DNA of 64,000 nucleotides from Methylotenera sp. L2L1 (lineage in GTDB: Bacteria > Pseudomonadota > Gammaproteobacteria > Burkholderiales > Methylophilaceae), in the NCBI RefSeq assembly GCF_000744605.1, contig NZ_JQMG01000001.1, positions 1,550,001 through 1,614,000 of the forward strand, given 5' to 3'. The notes beneath the pieces were generated by a model. That model did no database searches, was not told where the DNA came from, and worked only from the letters and a program-made list of their open reading frames with translations. Each line of letters starts with the position of its first letter. The stretch's first letter is position 1. Made by a program: the position numbers and the translations under genes. Below are positions 63,527 through 64,000 of this stretch, piece by piece.

Positions 63527-64000
63527 TTAATCATCTAATTGTTCAATGACTTGGTCAATGTCTGTACAAACCTTATCAATAAAAATAAGTTTACGTGTGA
63601 CGGCTGTTGCTGAAGTCAGGTCTTTATTAATGTCGAGTAACGCATGTAACTCGTTGATTAATGATTTTGTTTCACCCTTTAACTCGGCTGCGATTTCATC
63701 TAGCGCTGAGATGCTGCGTGCCATTTTTGCATCTTCAATGCGTTCACGCCATTCCATTTGCTGCATCAAGAAATCGGTAGGCATAGCAGTGTTAGTATCT
63801 GCGATAGCGTCTATACCATGCCGTTCCAGTATGTATTTAGCACGTTTTGCAGGGTTCTTTAACACGCTGTAAGCTTCATTAGCTGAAGTGGCCATTTGCA
63901 TGGCAGCGAGTTTTTCTGCTGCTGGCGCACTAACAAACCGGTCAGGGTGATGTGCTGATTGAGTTTTGCGGAAGTTGCTTTCTAAGGTGCTTACATCGAG
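63527..64000 (-). CDS. hscB: Fe-S cluster co-chaperone HscB, truncated by the window end
   Basis: Reading continues from 63901 to the window edge without a stop (33 more codons), so the start is outside. The visible part includes the J-domain signature HHPDRF (His-Pro-Asp), then SANEAYSVLKNPAKRAKYIL, and the HscB C-terminal helical domain ending DQVIEQLDD. It stimulates HscA ATPase and binds IscU. The gap to hscA is 84 bp. iscS, iscU and iscA, if present, lie beyond the window. Confidence 0.95.
   Translation of the reverse strand, partial: LDVSTLESNFRKTQSAHHPDRFVSAPAAEKLAAMQMATSANEAYSVLKNPAKRAKYILERHGIDAIADTNTAMPTDFLMQQMEWRERIEDAKMARSISALDEIAAELKGETKSLINELHALLDINKDLTSATAVTRKLIFIDKVCTDIDQVIEQLDD

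Overview
The window looks like a chromosomal segment of a Gram-negative betaproteobacterium, most likely an obligate methylotroph of the family Methylophilaceae (Methylotenera-like). This placement is an inference from three things: moderately AT-rich DNA, an adjacent edd-eda pair (the KDPG branch used by ribulose-monophosphate-cycle methylotrophs), and typical betaproteobacterial gene neighbourhoods (hrcA/nadK/recN, fur/bamE/dapB, carAB-greA, yhbY/rlmE/ftsH/folP/glmM). I saw no rRNA, tRNA, insertion sequence, prophage or CRISPR array. Genes cover almost all of the window.

Positions 1-11.6 kb form an envelope-polysaccharide and LPS-core block. It holds a partial WbsX-like protein, a glycosyltransferase, a polytopic GT-C-like protein, waaC, a waaG-waaP fusion, an LpxL-type acyltransferase, two further LPS-kinase-like genes (one with tandem kinase domains, one lacking the usual catalytic Asp) and a NodU/CmcH-type carbamoyltransferase. 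Positions 11.7-15.2 kb hold edd, eda and a HAD phosphatase. Positions 15.2-19.5 kb hold the ADP-heptose supply and transfer genes waaF, hldE, gmhA and hldD, so heptose synthesis, transfer, phosphorylation and possibly carbamoylation are all encoded here.

Positions 19.5-38.9 kb are housekeeping: hemH, hrcA, nadK, recN, fur, bamE (with a very long C-terminal tail), dapB, a YjdF-like gene, carA, carB, greA, a DUF4149 gene, yhbY, rlmE, ftsH, folP and glmM. Several strong hairpins lie between these genes, notably in the carA leader, between carA and carB, and just before greA.

Positions 39-53 kb are dominated by phosphate. There is a PAP2 phosphatase, a zinc-dependent phospholipase C-family protein and a GT4 enzyme resembling diacylglycerol glucosyltransferases, then pstSCAB, pit with its DUF47 partner, prfB (with its programmed frameshift), lysS, a phosphate-selective (OprP/OprO-like) porin and a DUF2490 protein. 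Very good PhoB boxes precede pstS and the porin. Weaker 11-bp-period repeats precede the three lipid genes, which suggests a phosphate-starvation lipid-remodelling module.

Positions 53.6-58.6 kb contain a secreted trypsin-like protease, then a three-gene signalling operon (GAF-LuxR regulator, CHASE3 hybrid histidine kinase, receiver protein). This operon is divergent from two paralogous small secreted proteins of no family I recognise. A perfect 20-bp lux-box-like dyad lies between them. Positions 58.7-61 kb encode a SulP (BicA-like) transporter and a beta-carbonic anhydrase, probably for bicarbonate supply. The window ends inside the isc cluster (fdx, hscA, partial hscB, reading leftward).
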